Assembly: GCA_021788175.1 (NCBI GenBank)
Contig: JAJYKX010000006.1
Location: 1 to 33,348, forward strand
DNA: 33,348 bases
From: Chloroflexota bacterium
GTDB taxonomy: Bacteria; Chloroflexota; Limnocylindria; Limnocylindrales; CSP1-4
Direction of reading: 5' to 3'
Position numbers and translations under genes: made by a program. Positions 1 through 8,174 of the stretch are shown piece by piece (within the stretch, counting starts at the first letter, position 1; each line of letters opens with the position of its first letter). The notes beneath the pieces were generated by a model that saw only the letters and a program-made list of their open reading frames with translations, had not been told where the DNA came from and did no database searches.

Positions 1-593
1 GACCCCAGGGCGGCTGCCAGCTCCCGGCGCCGCCGCGCTCCCGGGCGCATCCCCCAGGCGGCCGCGGCGAGGTCGAGCGCCGCGAGCGCGTCGCTGCTCC
101 CGCCACCGAGCCCGGCGGCCACCGGGATCCGCTTCCGGAGCCGGAACGCGAGCGGACCGCAGGCCGGGGCCCGACCGGCACGGGGTGCGGCCGGGGTGCC
201 GGGCGGCACGGCCTCACCCGGCAGCGCATCCCGGCGCAGCAGGGCCGCCGCCCGCAGCACCAGGTTGCCGCCGGTCTCCAGCCCGGGCGCGCCGTCGATC
301 GCGAGGAGATCCTCGCCCGACGCGACGGCAACCGGCCCCAGCGGCGAGACAGTCAGCTCGTCCGCGAGCGCGAGCGGCGCGAAGACCGAGCGCAGCTCGT
401 GGAACCCGTCGGGCCGGCGGCCGACGACCTCGAGCGCGAGGTTGATCTTGGCCGGCGCGTCCGCGCCCCACCTGCGAGGCGCCGCTGCGCGGCGGACGCC
501 GCTCCCCGCCGTGGTCGACGTCGCCGCCCGGGGGCGATGGCCGGGGAGCGAGGCGCCGTGCCCTGACGCGGGGCCACGCGCCGGGCCGCTCAC
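1..593 (-). CDS. ispE: 4-diphosphocytidyl-2-C-methyl-D-erythritol kinase (3' end outside window)
   Basis: Manual translation from GTG at 593 is open to the window edge. It contains [21 protein letters not shown] and the GHMP-kinase motif [19 protein letters not shown]. Not in the ORF track. Confidence 0.93.
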   Translation of the reverse strand, partial: MSGPARGPASGHGASLPGHRPRAATSTTAGSGVRRAAAPRRWGADAPAKINLALEVVGRRPDGFHELRSVFAPLALADELTVSPLGPVAVASGEDLLAIDGAPGLETGGNLVLRAAALLRRDALPGEAVPPGTPAAPRAGRAPACGPLAFRLRKRIPVAAGLGGGSSDALAALDLAAAAWGMRPGARRRRELAAALG

Positions 594-1516
594 GGCACGA
601 CCCCCGCCCGCCACCCCGCGCCGACCATCCCGAGCGCCTCGGCGAGCGCCAGCCAGTCCTCCACCGACAGCGTCTGGGGACGCCGCTCCGGGGCGATCCC
701 CGTCGCGCCCAGCGCCTCGTCGATGCGCGCCCGTCCGACCGCCGGCAGCTGGCGGGAGAGCACGTTCCGCAGCATCTTGCGGCGCTCCCGGAAGCCGGCC
801 TGCACCACTCGCCAGAGTGCCTCCTCCTCGTCCGGCGGGAGGCGTCGCGGCCGCGTCGCGCCCGCGAGCACCGCGGAATCCACCTCCGGCGGCGGCTCGA
901 ACGCGGCCGCCGCCACGTGCCGGATCACGCGCACGTCGGCGTGGTACTGCACGAAGACGGAGAGGTAGCTGAGCCCGCCCGGCGGTGCGGCGATGCGCTC
1001 CGCCACCTCGCGCTGCAGCATCAATACCATCCGCTCGGGCCGCGGCTCCTCCCCCAGGACGTGGTGCATGACGGGGCTCGTGATGTGGTACGGCAGGTTG
1101 GCCACCAGGTCGTAGGGCGCGGCGACGAGGTCGGACACCGGGACGTCCAGGGCGTCCGCCTCCACCAGCCGCAGCGAACCGGGGGCACCGGGATCTGCCC
1201 CGGCGGCCTCGATCGCGCCGGCGAAGCGCTCCCGAAGGTGGGCGGCCAGCCGCGGGTCCACCTCGACGGCGGTCACCGCCGCGCCGGCACGCAGCAGTTC
1301 CCCGGTGAGGATCCCGATCCCCGGCCCGATCTCCAGGACCGTGCGGCCGGGCGTCGGCGCGGCCGCGGCGACGATCGCCTCCAGCGTCGGCCCGTCCACC
1401 AGGTGGTTCTGGCCGAGCGAGTGCCGTGCCTCGAGGCCGTGACGACGCAGGTAGCGCCGGACGACCTCGGGGCCGAGGTGCATCGCGTCGAGCTCGTCCC
1501 CCCCGGCGCCGCTCAC
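590..1516 (-). CDS. rsmA: 16S rRNA (adenine1518-N6/adenine1519-N6)-dimethyltransferase
   Basis: [48 protein letters not shown]. Start is GTG 1516 (GTGA overlap with tsaD stop) or ATG 1483. Confidence 0.95.
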   Translation of the reverse strand: MSGAGGDELDAMHLGPEVVRRYLRRHGLEARHSLGQNHLVDGPTLEAIVAAAAPTPGRTVLEIGPGIGILTGELLRAGAAVTAVEVDPRLAAHLRERFAGAIEAAGADPGAPGSLRLVEADALDVPVSDLVAAPYDLVANLPYHITSPVMHHVLGEEPRPERMVLMLQREVAERIAAPPGGLSYLSVFVQYHADVRVIRHVAAAAFEPPPEVDSAVLAGATRPRRLPPDEEEALWRVVQAGFRERRKMLRNVLSRQLPAVGRARIDEALGATGIAPERRPQTLSVEDWLALAEALGMVGAGWRAGVVP

Positions 1517-2562
1517 GAGACCAGCGGCAGGGACGGCCTGGCGTCCAGGTCCAGCGACGCGCGCGTCCCGGCGCGCGCCCGGAAGAAGCCGGCGGCCCCG
1601 ATCATGGCGGCGTTGTCGGTGCAGAGTGCCGGCCGCGGGACGATCAGGGGGATGCCGAGCGCGGCCGCACGTTCCGCCACCCGGTCGCGGAGGACCGCGT
1701 TGGCGGCCACGCCGCCCCCGAGCACGATCGCGCGGGCACGGCTCCGTTCCGCCGCCAGCCCCGTCTTGGTGGCCAGGACGTCGACCACCGACTCCTGGAA
1801 GCCGTAGGCGAGCTCCGCCACCGCGTCGACGTCCAGTGCCTTCCCGCCCCCGCGGGCCTCGATGGCGCGGCGGGCCGCGGTCTTGAGGCCGCTGAAGCTG
1901 AAGTCGTAGGACTCGCCCATCCACGCCCGCGGGAACTCGACGTCGCGCCGCCGGGCGCCCGCGGCGGCCTTCATGATCGCCGGCCCGCCGGGATAGGGCA
2001 GCCCGAGGAGCCGCCCCACCTTGTCGAACGCTTCGCCGGCGGCGTCGTCGACCGTCTGCCCCAGGAACCGGTACTGGAGGTGGTCCTGCATCTCCACGAG
2101 GAAGGTGTGGCCGCCGCTCACGACCAGGGCGACGAGCGGGAACGGCGGAGCCGGTCGTTCCGGCGCGTCCCGGTCCAGCAGCCACGCCGCGTAGATGTGC
2201 CCCTCGAGGTGGTTCACCGGGACGAGCGGGCGTCCGTGCACGTAGGCGAGCGTCTTGGCGAAGTTGATCCCCACCAGCAGGGACCCGGCGAGGCCTGGGC
2301 CGTTGGTGACCGCGACCGCCTCGATGGTGGACCAGTCGTCGATGCCGGCGGCGGACCGCGCCTCCTCGAAGACGGGGACGATCCAGCGCAGGTGCGCGCG
2401 GGCCGCGACCTCCGGCACGATCCCGCCGGTGGACGCGTGCATCGCGACCTGGCTGGCGACCACGCTGGCGCGGATCAGCCGGCCCTGCTCGACCACCGCC
2501 ACGGCGGTCTCGTCGCACGAGGTCTCCACCGCCAGGATGAGCCCCGTTCCCTCGGTCGACAT
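1513..2562 (-). CDS. tsaD: tRNA N6-adenosine threonylcarbamoyltransferase TsaD
   Basis: [66 protein letters not shown]; start ATG at 2562. Confidence 0.97.
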   Translation of the reverse strand: MSTEGTGLILAVETSCDETAVAVVEQGRLIRASVVASQVAMHASTGGIVPEVAARAHLRWIVPVFEEARSAAGIDDWSTIEAVAVTNGPGLAGSLLVGINFAKTLAYVHGRPLVPVNHLEGHIYAAWLLDRDAPERPAPPFPLVALVVSGGHTFLVEMQDHLQYRFLGQTVDDAAGEAFDKVGRLLGLPYPGGPAIMKAAAGARRRDVEFPRAWMGESYDFSFSGLKTAARRAIEARGGGKALDVDAVAELAYGFQESVVDVLATKTGLAAERSRARAIVLGGGVAANAVLRDRVAERAAALGIPLIVPRPALCTDNAAMIGAAGFFRARAGTRASLDLDARPSLPLVS

Positions 2563-3182
2563 CACGCGCCGCCCCCCGCCATCCGGTCGTCGTCTGCCCA
2601 TGCCGGACCTCCGGCCGCGTCGACGCCGCCGATCAGCATCTCGTCTCCCCCGTCCGCCGCGTCGGAGGCCGGGTCGCCGGTCCGCGCCCGCAGGTCGGCC
2701 GCCAGGCGCTGCAGCCGGACGCGCATGTCGCGGGAGCGCAGCTCGGCGGTGGTCATGATCAGCGCGTCCTCGTTGTTGTCCGTGTAGTAGCGGGGCCGCA
2801 CACCCACGGGCCGGAAACCGTACTTCTCGTACAGGCGCCGGGCCGGCATGTTCGAGACGCGCACCTCCAGGGTGGCCACCGACGCGCCCACCGTCTCGGC
2901 GATGCGGAGCAGCTCCAGGAGCATGTGCTGGCCCACGCCCTGCTGGCGGTATTCCGGCGCGACGGCAAAGGTGGTGACGTGCGCCTCGTCGACCATCTGC
3001 CACAGGCCGGCATAGCCCACGATCCGCTCCCCGTCGCGCGCCACCAGGTATCGCGCCAGCCGGTTGCCCTCGAGCTCCTGCCGGAAGGCGTAGGACGGCC
3101 ACGGCGCCGTGAAGCTGGCCCGCTCGATCTCGTGGACGGCGGGGATGTCCTCGACCCGCATCGGCTCGACGGTGACCCTCAC
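2562..3182 (-). CDS. rimI: Ribosomal-protein-alanine N-acetyltransferase-like GNAT protein RimI, with C-terminal tail
   Basis: GNAT signatures FAVAPEYRQQGVGQHMLLELL and LEVRVSNMPARRLYEKYGFRPVGVRPRYYTDNNEDALIM. GTG start at 3182 overlaps the tsaB stop. Confidence 0.92.
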   Translation of the reverse strand: MRVTVEPMRVEDIPAVHEIERASFTAPWPSYAFRQELEGNRLARYLVARDGERIVGYAGLWQMVDEAHVTTFAVAPEYRQQGVGQHMLLELLRIAETVGASVATLEVRVSNMPARRLYEKYGFRPVGVRPRYYTDNNEDALIMTTAELRSRDMRVRLQRLAADLRARTGDPASDAADGGDEMLIGGVDAAGGPAWADDDRMAGGGA

Positions 3183-3913
3183 CGGAGGTCTCGCGACCAC
3201 TCGATCCTCCCGACCTGCTCGGTGATGCCGCGCGGCAGCGTGACGTAGGCCGGCACGAGCTCGGCCACGTCGACCGCCCCGCCCGCGTCCAGGGCAAGGC
3301 GCCCGAGGGAGAGGAGCGCCGCCCCCAGGGCGTGCTGGGCCCGGAGGCCACGGGCCGTCGCTTCCGCACCGATCGCCGGCCCTGGCGCGAGGTCCACGGC
3401 CACCAGCCAGGCGCTCGCCACCCGCGGGTCGAGGGGCTCGCCGCCGGGCACCAGCTCGGGCTCGCCCGCGGCACCCGGCAGCGCGGCGGCGTCGGCGGGC
3501 AGCCGGTAGCGCGCGAGGTACCGGTCGTGCGGCCCCGCGGGCAGCACCACCGCCACGTCGCGCGGATCCCCGGGTTCGCGGGCGGCCACCGCCAGGCCGG
3601 CCGTCGAGGGGATCCCCGCGATCGGGATCCGGAGGCCGTAGGCCAGGCCCTTGGCCGTGGCAAGGCCGACGCGCAGCCCGGTGAAGGCGCCGGGCCCCGT
3701 GCCGCCCACGATCCCGCCCAGGTCGCCGAGGCGGACCCCGGCCTCGCGGAGCAGCTCGTCGACGACCGCGAGCAGCTCCTCGCCGTGCCGGTATCCCGCC
3801 ACCCACGAGCGCGCCGCGAGCGGAGCGCCGGCTCCGTCGCCGATCGCCACCGCGGCACGCCGCGTGGCGGTGTCGATGGCGAGGAGCAGGCCGTCCCCGC
3901 GTGCGCCGCTCAT
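3179..3913 (-). CDS. tsaB: tRNA threonylcarbamoyladenosine biosynthesis protein TsaB
   Basis: LLLAIDTATRRAAVAIGDG, GGTGPGAFTGLRVGLATAKGLAYG; ATG at 3913 with ATGA overlap with tsaE. Confidence 0.94.
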   Translation of the reverse strand: MSGARGDGLLLAIDTATRRAAVAIGDGAGAPLAARSWVAGYRHGEELLAVVDELLREAGVRLGDLGGIVGGTGPGAFTGLRVGLATAKGLAYGLRIPIAGIPSTAGLAVAAREPGDPRDVAVVLPAGPHDRYLARYRLPADAAALPGAAGEPELVPGGEPLDPRVASAWLVAVDLAPGPAIGAEATARGLRAQHALGAALLSLGRLALDAGGAVDVAELVPAYVTLPRGITEQVGRIEWSRDLR

Positions 3914-4446
3914 TCCTCGGTCTCCCCCGTCACCGTCGCCTCTTCCTCCGCCTCGGTTCGCCACGTGCGCGCCGCGGCCAGGTACCGGTCCCCGCGTCGG
4001 GTGCGCGCCCGCAGGTCCAGTTGCCGGACCTCGTCGCCGGCCCCCTCGAAGTGCACCTCGAGGTCCGCCCCGCCCACCGGGCCGTCCAGCCGCTCGGCCC
4101 ACTCGATGATCGTCACGCCCCCCTGCTGGCGCTCGTCCAGCAGTCCGCCGGCCAGCACGTCGGCTGCGCCACCCAGGCGGTAGAGGTCCAGGTGGAAGAG
4201 CGGCAGGCGGCCCAGGTACTCCGCCATCAGCGTGAAACTCGGGCTGTTCACCACCGCCGTCACGCCGAGTCCCTGCGCGAACCCCTTGGCGAACTGCGTC
4301 TTGCCCGCCCCGAGCTCGCCCCGGAGCGCGATGACGTCGCCCGCGACGGCGACGGCCGCCAGGTGCGCGGCGAAGCGGCGTGTCTCCGCCGCGGACGCGC
4401 TGGAGACCCGCACGGGCGTGCCGCCGGTCGAGCGCCGCTCAGCCAT
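3910..4446 (-). CDS. tsaE: tRNA threonylcarbamoyladenosine biosynthesis ATPase TsaE
   Basis: Walker A LRGELGAGKTQFAKGFAQGLG, then NSPSFTLMAEY, LFHLDLYRLG, TIIEWAERL. Confidence 0.95.
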   Translation of the reverse strand: MAERRSTGGTPVRVSSASAAETRRFAAHLAAVAVAGDVIALRGELGAGKTQFAKGFAQGLGVTAVVNSPSFTLMAEYLGRLPLFHLDLYRLGGAADVLAGGLLDERQQGGVTIIEWAERLDGPVGGADLEVHFEGAGDEVRQLDLRARTRRGDRYLAAARTWRTEAEEEATVTGETEE

Positions 4447-5503
4447 CGCGTTCCAGGTCCGCCAGCGGCACGTCGATCAGCTCCGCCACGCCCGGCAGCG
4501 CCACCGGGTCCAGCTCGACCAGGGCGCATTCCTGGTGGACGCCGGCCGCGCGCCGCCGTCGCGCCAGCAGGCGGACGAAGCGGCCGGTCCGGCCGAGCAG
4601 CGGCCCGGCGGTGACGCGGACCCGCGCCGGGTCCGCCACCGGCATCCCGGCCCCCGGTTCCAGCAGGATCAGCGGCGGAGTGATCCCCAGTCCCACCTCC
4701 TGGCCGGCGGCGCCCACCAGCGCGTCCCAGGTCCAGCGCGGGACGGGTCGTTTGCCGTACCCGTCGAGCACCACGAGCGCGAAGGAGGGGCTTGCGTGGA
4801 CGGAGGCGTCCTGTCGTTCGATCGACGCGCGCAGCGCCACGACGTCGCCCCCGATGACGCCCCCCACGATCATCCCGCGCACCCCCATCGCGCGGGCCCG
4901 GGTGAGGCCCTCGATGTCCACCCGCGACCCGGCGACCAGGACGGCCCCGGCGTGGCGCACGTCGATCTGGTTGGCGTGCAGCTCGGCGTCCGGGCCGTCG
5001 ACCGCCACCACCAGGGTGCCGTGGGACGGCTCGCCCACCGCCAGCGCGGCGGGCAGGGCCGGTCCCTCCGCGTGCACCACCAGCGCGCAGGGGTCGATCG
5101 ACCGCACCGTCCCCGTGACCGGTGACGCGACGACCGCGTGGTGGCGGGCCACGACGGCCCGCAGGCGGCCGGACGGCGTCGCGTACAGCACCTCGCCGGC
5201 ACCCTCGTAGCGCAGCGCCCGACGACCGGATCCGCCCAGCTCGGCCCCCTCCACGAACCGCGTCCCGGGCGCAGGCACCGAGCGCGCCCGCAGCGGCTGT
5301 TCCGCCACCTGTGGGTGTCGCTGGCGGCGCAGCAGCGGATCGCCGACCGACACGCGGTCGCCGGGGACCACCAGCGGCTCGTCCCCGGGACGGAGGCCGA
5401 TGGTGACGAGCGGCGCGGTGATCGGCGGGGACCGGCGTGGGACCCGCGAGAGTCCGGCGGGCTCGGTCACGGCTCGGCGGTCGTCCAGAAGGGTCGTTGC
5501 CAT
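4439..5503 (-). CDS. Uncharacterised protein with barrel-sandwich (RnfC/biotinyl-like) N-terminal half
   Basis: 354-aa ORF MATTLLDDRRAVTEPAG... containing RPGDEPLVVPGDRVSVGDPLL and VVASPVTGTVRSIDPCALVVHAEG, plus a KOW-like segment VRVTAGPLLGRTGRFVRLL. Overlaps the MutL-like ORF by 37 bp and tsaE by 8 bp. Confidence 0.72.
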   Translation of the reverse strand: MATTLLDDRRAVTEPAGLSRVPRRSPPITAPLVTIGLRPGDEPLVVPGDRVSVGDPLLRRQRHPQVAEQPLRARSVPAPGTRFVEGAELGGSGRRALRYEGAGEVLYATPSGRLRAVVARHHAVVASPVTGTVRSIDPCALVVHAEGPALPAALAVGEPSHGTLVVAVDGPDAELHANQIDVRHAGAVLVAGSRVDIEGLTRARAMGVRGMIVGGVIGGDVVALRASIERQDASVHASPSFALVVLDGYGKRPVPRWTWDALVGAAGQEVGLGITPPLILLEPGAGMPVADPARVRVTAGPLLGRTGRFVRLLARRRRAAGVHQECALVELDPVALPGVAELIDVPLADLERDG

Positions 5504-7083
5504 GTGTCCAGGAACTCCCGCCGGCGCTCCGGGCGATCGGGCAGACGGAGGGGCATGTCGCGCGTGTCCACCAGCAGGCCCCCGAGACCACCGGTCACCC
5601 GGAAGAGGGCGCGCCGCGCACGCACGCCCACGAACAGGTCGTCCGGTGATTCCAGCTCGGCGGCGGCACTCAGGCCGGGCGGCAGGTCCACGACCTGCAC
5701 CGCGCCCGGCGTGAGGGGCAGCGACGTGCTCGCGCCGTCCGCCGTCACGCGCAGGGTTCCCCGGTGCCCGGCGCGCAGCCCGGGCGCGACCACGACGCTC
5801 CCGAGAGGCAGGAGGATGTCGTCCGCGAGATCCGCCAGCATCCGGCGTCGGTCGGGCTCCGACTCGATGGTGCCGAGCGGCGCGAGGACCCGGGCATGGT
5901 CGAGGGCGAGCGCCATCGCGCCGGGCCGGCGGAGGATATCGACGATCGCCAGGGCCACGGCCGGCGCGGGTGGCACGGCGAACGCGCCGCCGCTCACGAC
6001 CACGAGGTCCGGAGCGGTCAGGGGGACCGGATCGGCCAGCCGGTCGGCGCCGCGCGCGTCGTGGTGCCGTTCGCGGGCAGGATCGTGCCAGGCGGCGTCG
6101 AGCCGCTCGAGGGAGGCCCGCGCGGCGGCAAGCCGCAGGCGCGCGCCGTCGCCGGCCGCGTCGCGCCAGGGCGCGACCCGCAGGTTCCGCAGCCGGTCCC
6201 GGATCGCGAACGCGTCGTCCGCGAGGGGTGACCAGCGCGCGATCGCGTCGAGGAACCGCTGGTCGTCCACCGCCTCCGGGGGCACCAGGGCAGCATCCGC
6301 GCGCACGAGCCGCCGCATGACACCGTCCGGACCGGCCATCACGCGCGTCCCCGCGTCCAGCCCGACGTCCACGCCCTCCACGCGAAGGTCCAGCACCGCC
6401 GCGAGCGAGGCGATCGAGCGGACGAAGGCATCGCGGCCGTCGTTCGACCACCCGTCCCGCCGTCGACCGACCAGTTCCCGGGCGGCCGGCACGGCGTCGC
6501 CCGCCCCGTGGGTCCGGCGCACCCGCTCCGCCGGCAGGTCGGGCCGGCCCGACCCGCCGCGTCCCGCCACCAGCACGGGCAGGTCGTCGCGCAGCCCGGC
6601 GGTCGCTCCGACCAGGGCCAGCACGTCGAGCAGGGCCTCGTGCTCGTGCCCACCCAGCCCGTCAGGTGCGGCCACGGCCACCAGGTCCAGGCCCGGATCG
6701 CGGAGCGCGATGGCCGCCTCGAGGGCCCCCGCGCGCTCCGGCGTGATGCCCGTCCCGACGTTCCATCCGTCCGCCGCGAAGGCGCGTGCCAGCGCGTCCG
6801 TGCTCCGGTCCGACGGCCCGGCGATCACCACGCGGGGCGGAGGCCAGGTCCGGCTCTCCACCCGCGTCCAGTCGGGCCACCCGGCTGGATCCGGGAGTGC
6901 CTCGGGGCGCGCGGCGTGGACCTGGTCCACCAGGCCCCGGAGCAGCACGTCGCCCGGGATGCCCACCGGAGCCGCGTCGGCGGCCAGCAGGCGCCAGCGC
7001 CCGTCCACGCGGGCGATCAGCGCGGCCGCCAGCGTGGCGGAACCGGCGTCGAGGGTGAAGAAGGCGTGGGGCTCGGACGTCAC
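5467..7083 (-). CDS. MutL/GlmL-family (ASKHA-fold) ATPase-like protein, divergent
   Basis: 538 aa. N-terminal FFTLDAGSATLAAALIARVDGRWRLLA, plus VDVGLDAGTRVMAG and DLVVVSGGAFAVPPAPAVALAIVDILRRPGAMALALDHARVLAPLG resemble the glutamate mutase MutL family. GTG start at 7083. Confidence 0.72.
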   Translation of the reverse strand: MTSEPHAFFTLDAGSATLAAALIARVDGRWRLLAADAAPVGIPGDVLLRGLVDQVHAARPEALPDPAGWPDWTRVESRTWPPPRVVIAGPSDRSTDALARAFAADGWNVGTGITPERAGALEAAIALRDPGLDLVAVAAPDGLGGHEHEALLDVLALVGATAGLRDDLPVLVAGRGGSGRPDLPAERVRRTHGAGDAVPAARELVGRRRDGWSNDGRDAFVRSIASLAAVLDLRVEGVDVGLDAGTRVMAGPDGVMRRLVRADAALVPPEAVDDQRFLDAIARWSPLADDAFAIRDRLRNLRVAPWRDAAGDGARLRLAAARASLERLDAAWHDPARERHHDARGADRLADPVPLTAPDLVVVSGGAFAVPPAPAVALAIVDILRRPGAMALALDHARVLAPLGTIESEPDRRRMLADLADDILLPLGSVVVAPGLRAGHRGTLRVTADGASTSLPLTPGAVQVVDLPPGLSAAAELESPDDLFVGVRARRALFRVTGGLGGLLVDTRDMPLRLPDRPERRREFLDTWQRPFWTTAEP

Positions 7084-7119
7084 GTCGAAATCCTACCCGG
7101 CCGCGAGGGCAGGCGTCCG
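7081..7119 (-). promoter_or_regulatory. Candidate leaderless promoter for the MutL-like/t6A operon
   Basis: Minus strand reads TAGGAT (7090-7095) TTCGAC GTG (7081-7083), a TANNNT box 6 nt before the start codon. A weak -35-like CGGACG lies at 7114-7119. Confidence 0.4.
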
Positions 7120-7173
7120 CGGCGGGCCGCCGCGCCCGCAGGTCGGGTCATTCGCGGCGGAGCGGGCCGCCGC
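7119..7173 (-). terminator. Tandem GC-rich hairpins between the 97-aa ORF and the MutL-like gene
   Basis: GCGGCGG-cccgct-CCGCCGC (7154-7173) and GCGGCG-gcc-CGCCGC (7119-7133) on the minus strand. No U-tract. Confidence 0.4.
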
Positions 7174-7200
7174 CCTGTGGTCGGCCGGCCGGGGGCCGCG

Positions 7201-7494
7201 TCAGGCGTCCCAGCGGGACGCTTCGTCCAGCTCCTCGAGCCGGTCGATCAGCCGCTCGATCCCCGACTCGTCGGCCAGCACGCGGTCGACACCGACGATC
7301 CCCCCGGTCAGGATGCCCCGCAGCAGCGGGTCGAAGAAGAGCATCGCCTGGCCGCCCAGGGGCCGGTACGGTCGGCTCGCCTCGAGGAACAGCACCATGG
7401 GGGTGGCCATCCCGCGCAGCTGCACCTCGCGCGCGACGGCGTCCACCAGCTCGTCCTGGACCTCGTCACCGGGGCCCGCGCGTGTCCCGCTCAT
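7201..7494 (-). CDS. Small conserved-looking protein of unknown function (97 aa)
   Basis: MSGTRAGPGDEVQDELVDAVAREVQLRGMATPMVLFLEASRPYRPLGGQAMLFFDPLLRG...RLIDRLEELDEASRWDA. ATGA overlap with the macrodomain gene supports translation. Confidence 0.72.
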   Translation of the reverse strand: MSGTRAGPGDEVQDELVDAVAREVQLRGMATPMVLFLEASRPYRPLGGQAMLFFDPLLRGILTGGIVGVDRVLADESGIERLIDRLEELDEASRWDA

Positions 7495-8174
7495 GCGCGT
7501 CGCTCCGGATCGTGCACACCCGGGGCCGCTGCGGGGCGCGGGGCGTCCCGCCCCGCGGGCTCCGGAGCGCCGGCGCCCGGCCCGGCGCCATCGGGCCCCA
7601 CGGCCTGCGGATCCATGACCCCGACCAGGCCGGCGTATGCGCCCGGGACCACCGGGACGGCGCGGGGCTCGCGCTGTCGCTCCAGCTCTGCCTGGAAGGT
7701 GTCGTACGTGTGGGTTCCCCGGAGCGCGAGGACCACGTCCTGCAGCGAGCTGCAGCCCGGCAGGGTCTCCCGGACGGCCCGAAGCATGATCTCCGCGCAC
7801 GCCTCCAGCGTGACGCCGCCCACCGGCGAGCCCATCGCCGGGAACGCCACGACCCGCAGGCCCATCCCGTCCGCCAGGCGCACGGCGGAGCGGGTGGCGG
7901 CATCGATCGCCTCGGCGCTCGTGCGCCGGTCGACCACCAGCGAGACGGCGTGGATCACGTACCGGCAGGGCAGCGTGCCGGCGCCGGTCGCGACGGCCGC
8001 GCCGGGGACCTGCTGCCCCTTCGACACCGCCTCGAACTCGATCCCGTGGCCGCCGCGCTGCTTGATCGCCGCCGCGGCACCTGCGGTCATCCAGAGCGTC
8101 GGCGTCGCCGGCACCACGATCGCGTCGACCTCCAGGTCGCCGATGTCGCCGTTCCAGAGCCGGATCCCGCTCAT
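7491..8174 (-). CDS. Macrodomain (ADP-ribose-binding-like) protein, divergent
   Basis: MSGIRLWNGDIGDLEVDAIVVPATPTLWMTAGAAAAIKQRGGHGIEFEAV...VPGAAVATGAGTLPCRYVIHAV...VVAFPAMGSPVGGVTLEACAEIML; ATGA overlap with alr. Confidence 0.85.
   Translation of the reverse strand: MSGIRLWNGDIGDLEVDAIVVPATPTLWMTAGAAAAIKQRGGHGIEFEAVSKGQQVPGAAVATGAGTLPCRYVIHAVSLVVDRRTSAEAIDAATRSAVRLADGMGLRVVAFPAMGSPVGGVTLEACAEIMLRAVRETLPGCSSLQDVVLALRGTHTYDTFQAELERQREPRAVPVVPGAYAGLVGVMDPQAVGPDGAGPGAGAPEPAGRDAPRPAAAPGVHDPERRA

Noticed and set aside
214-577. Short minus-strand ORFs near the left edge as separate genes
   Set aside because: They are off-frame shadows of ispE, whose real frame has APAKIN and GLGGGSSD.
590-2518. 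642-aa ORF suggesting a fusion upstream of RsmA
   Set aside because: The N-terminal part is an out-of-frame read of tsaD. rsmA starts at 1516 or 1483.
5138-7618. 826-aa plus-strand ORF antisense to the MutL-like and barrel-sandwich genes
   Set aside because: Composition dominated by Arg/Ser/Ala/Pro with no recognisable domain. The minus-strand frames carry motifs and coupled starts.
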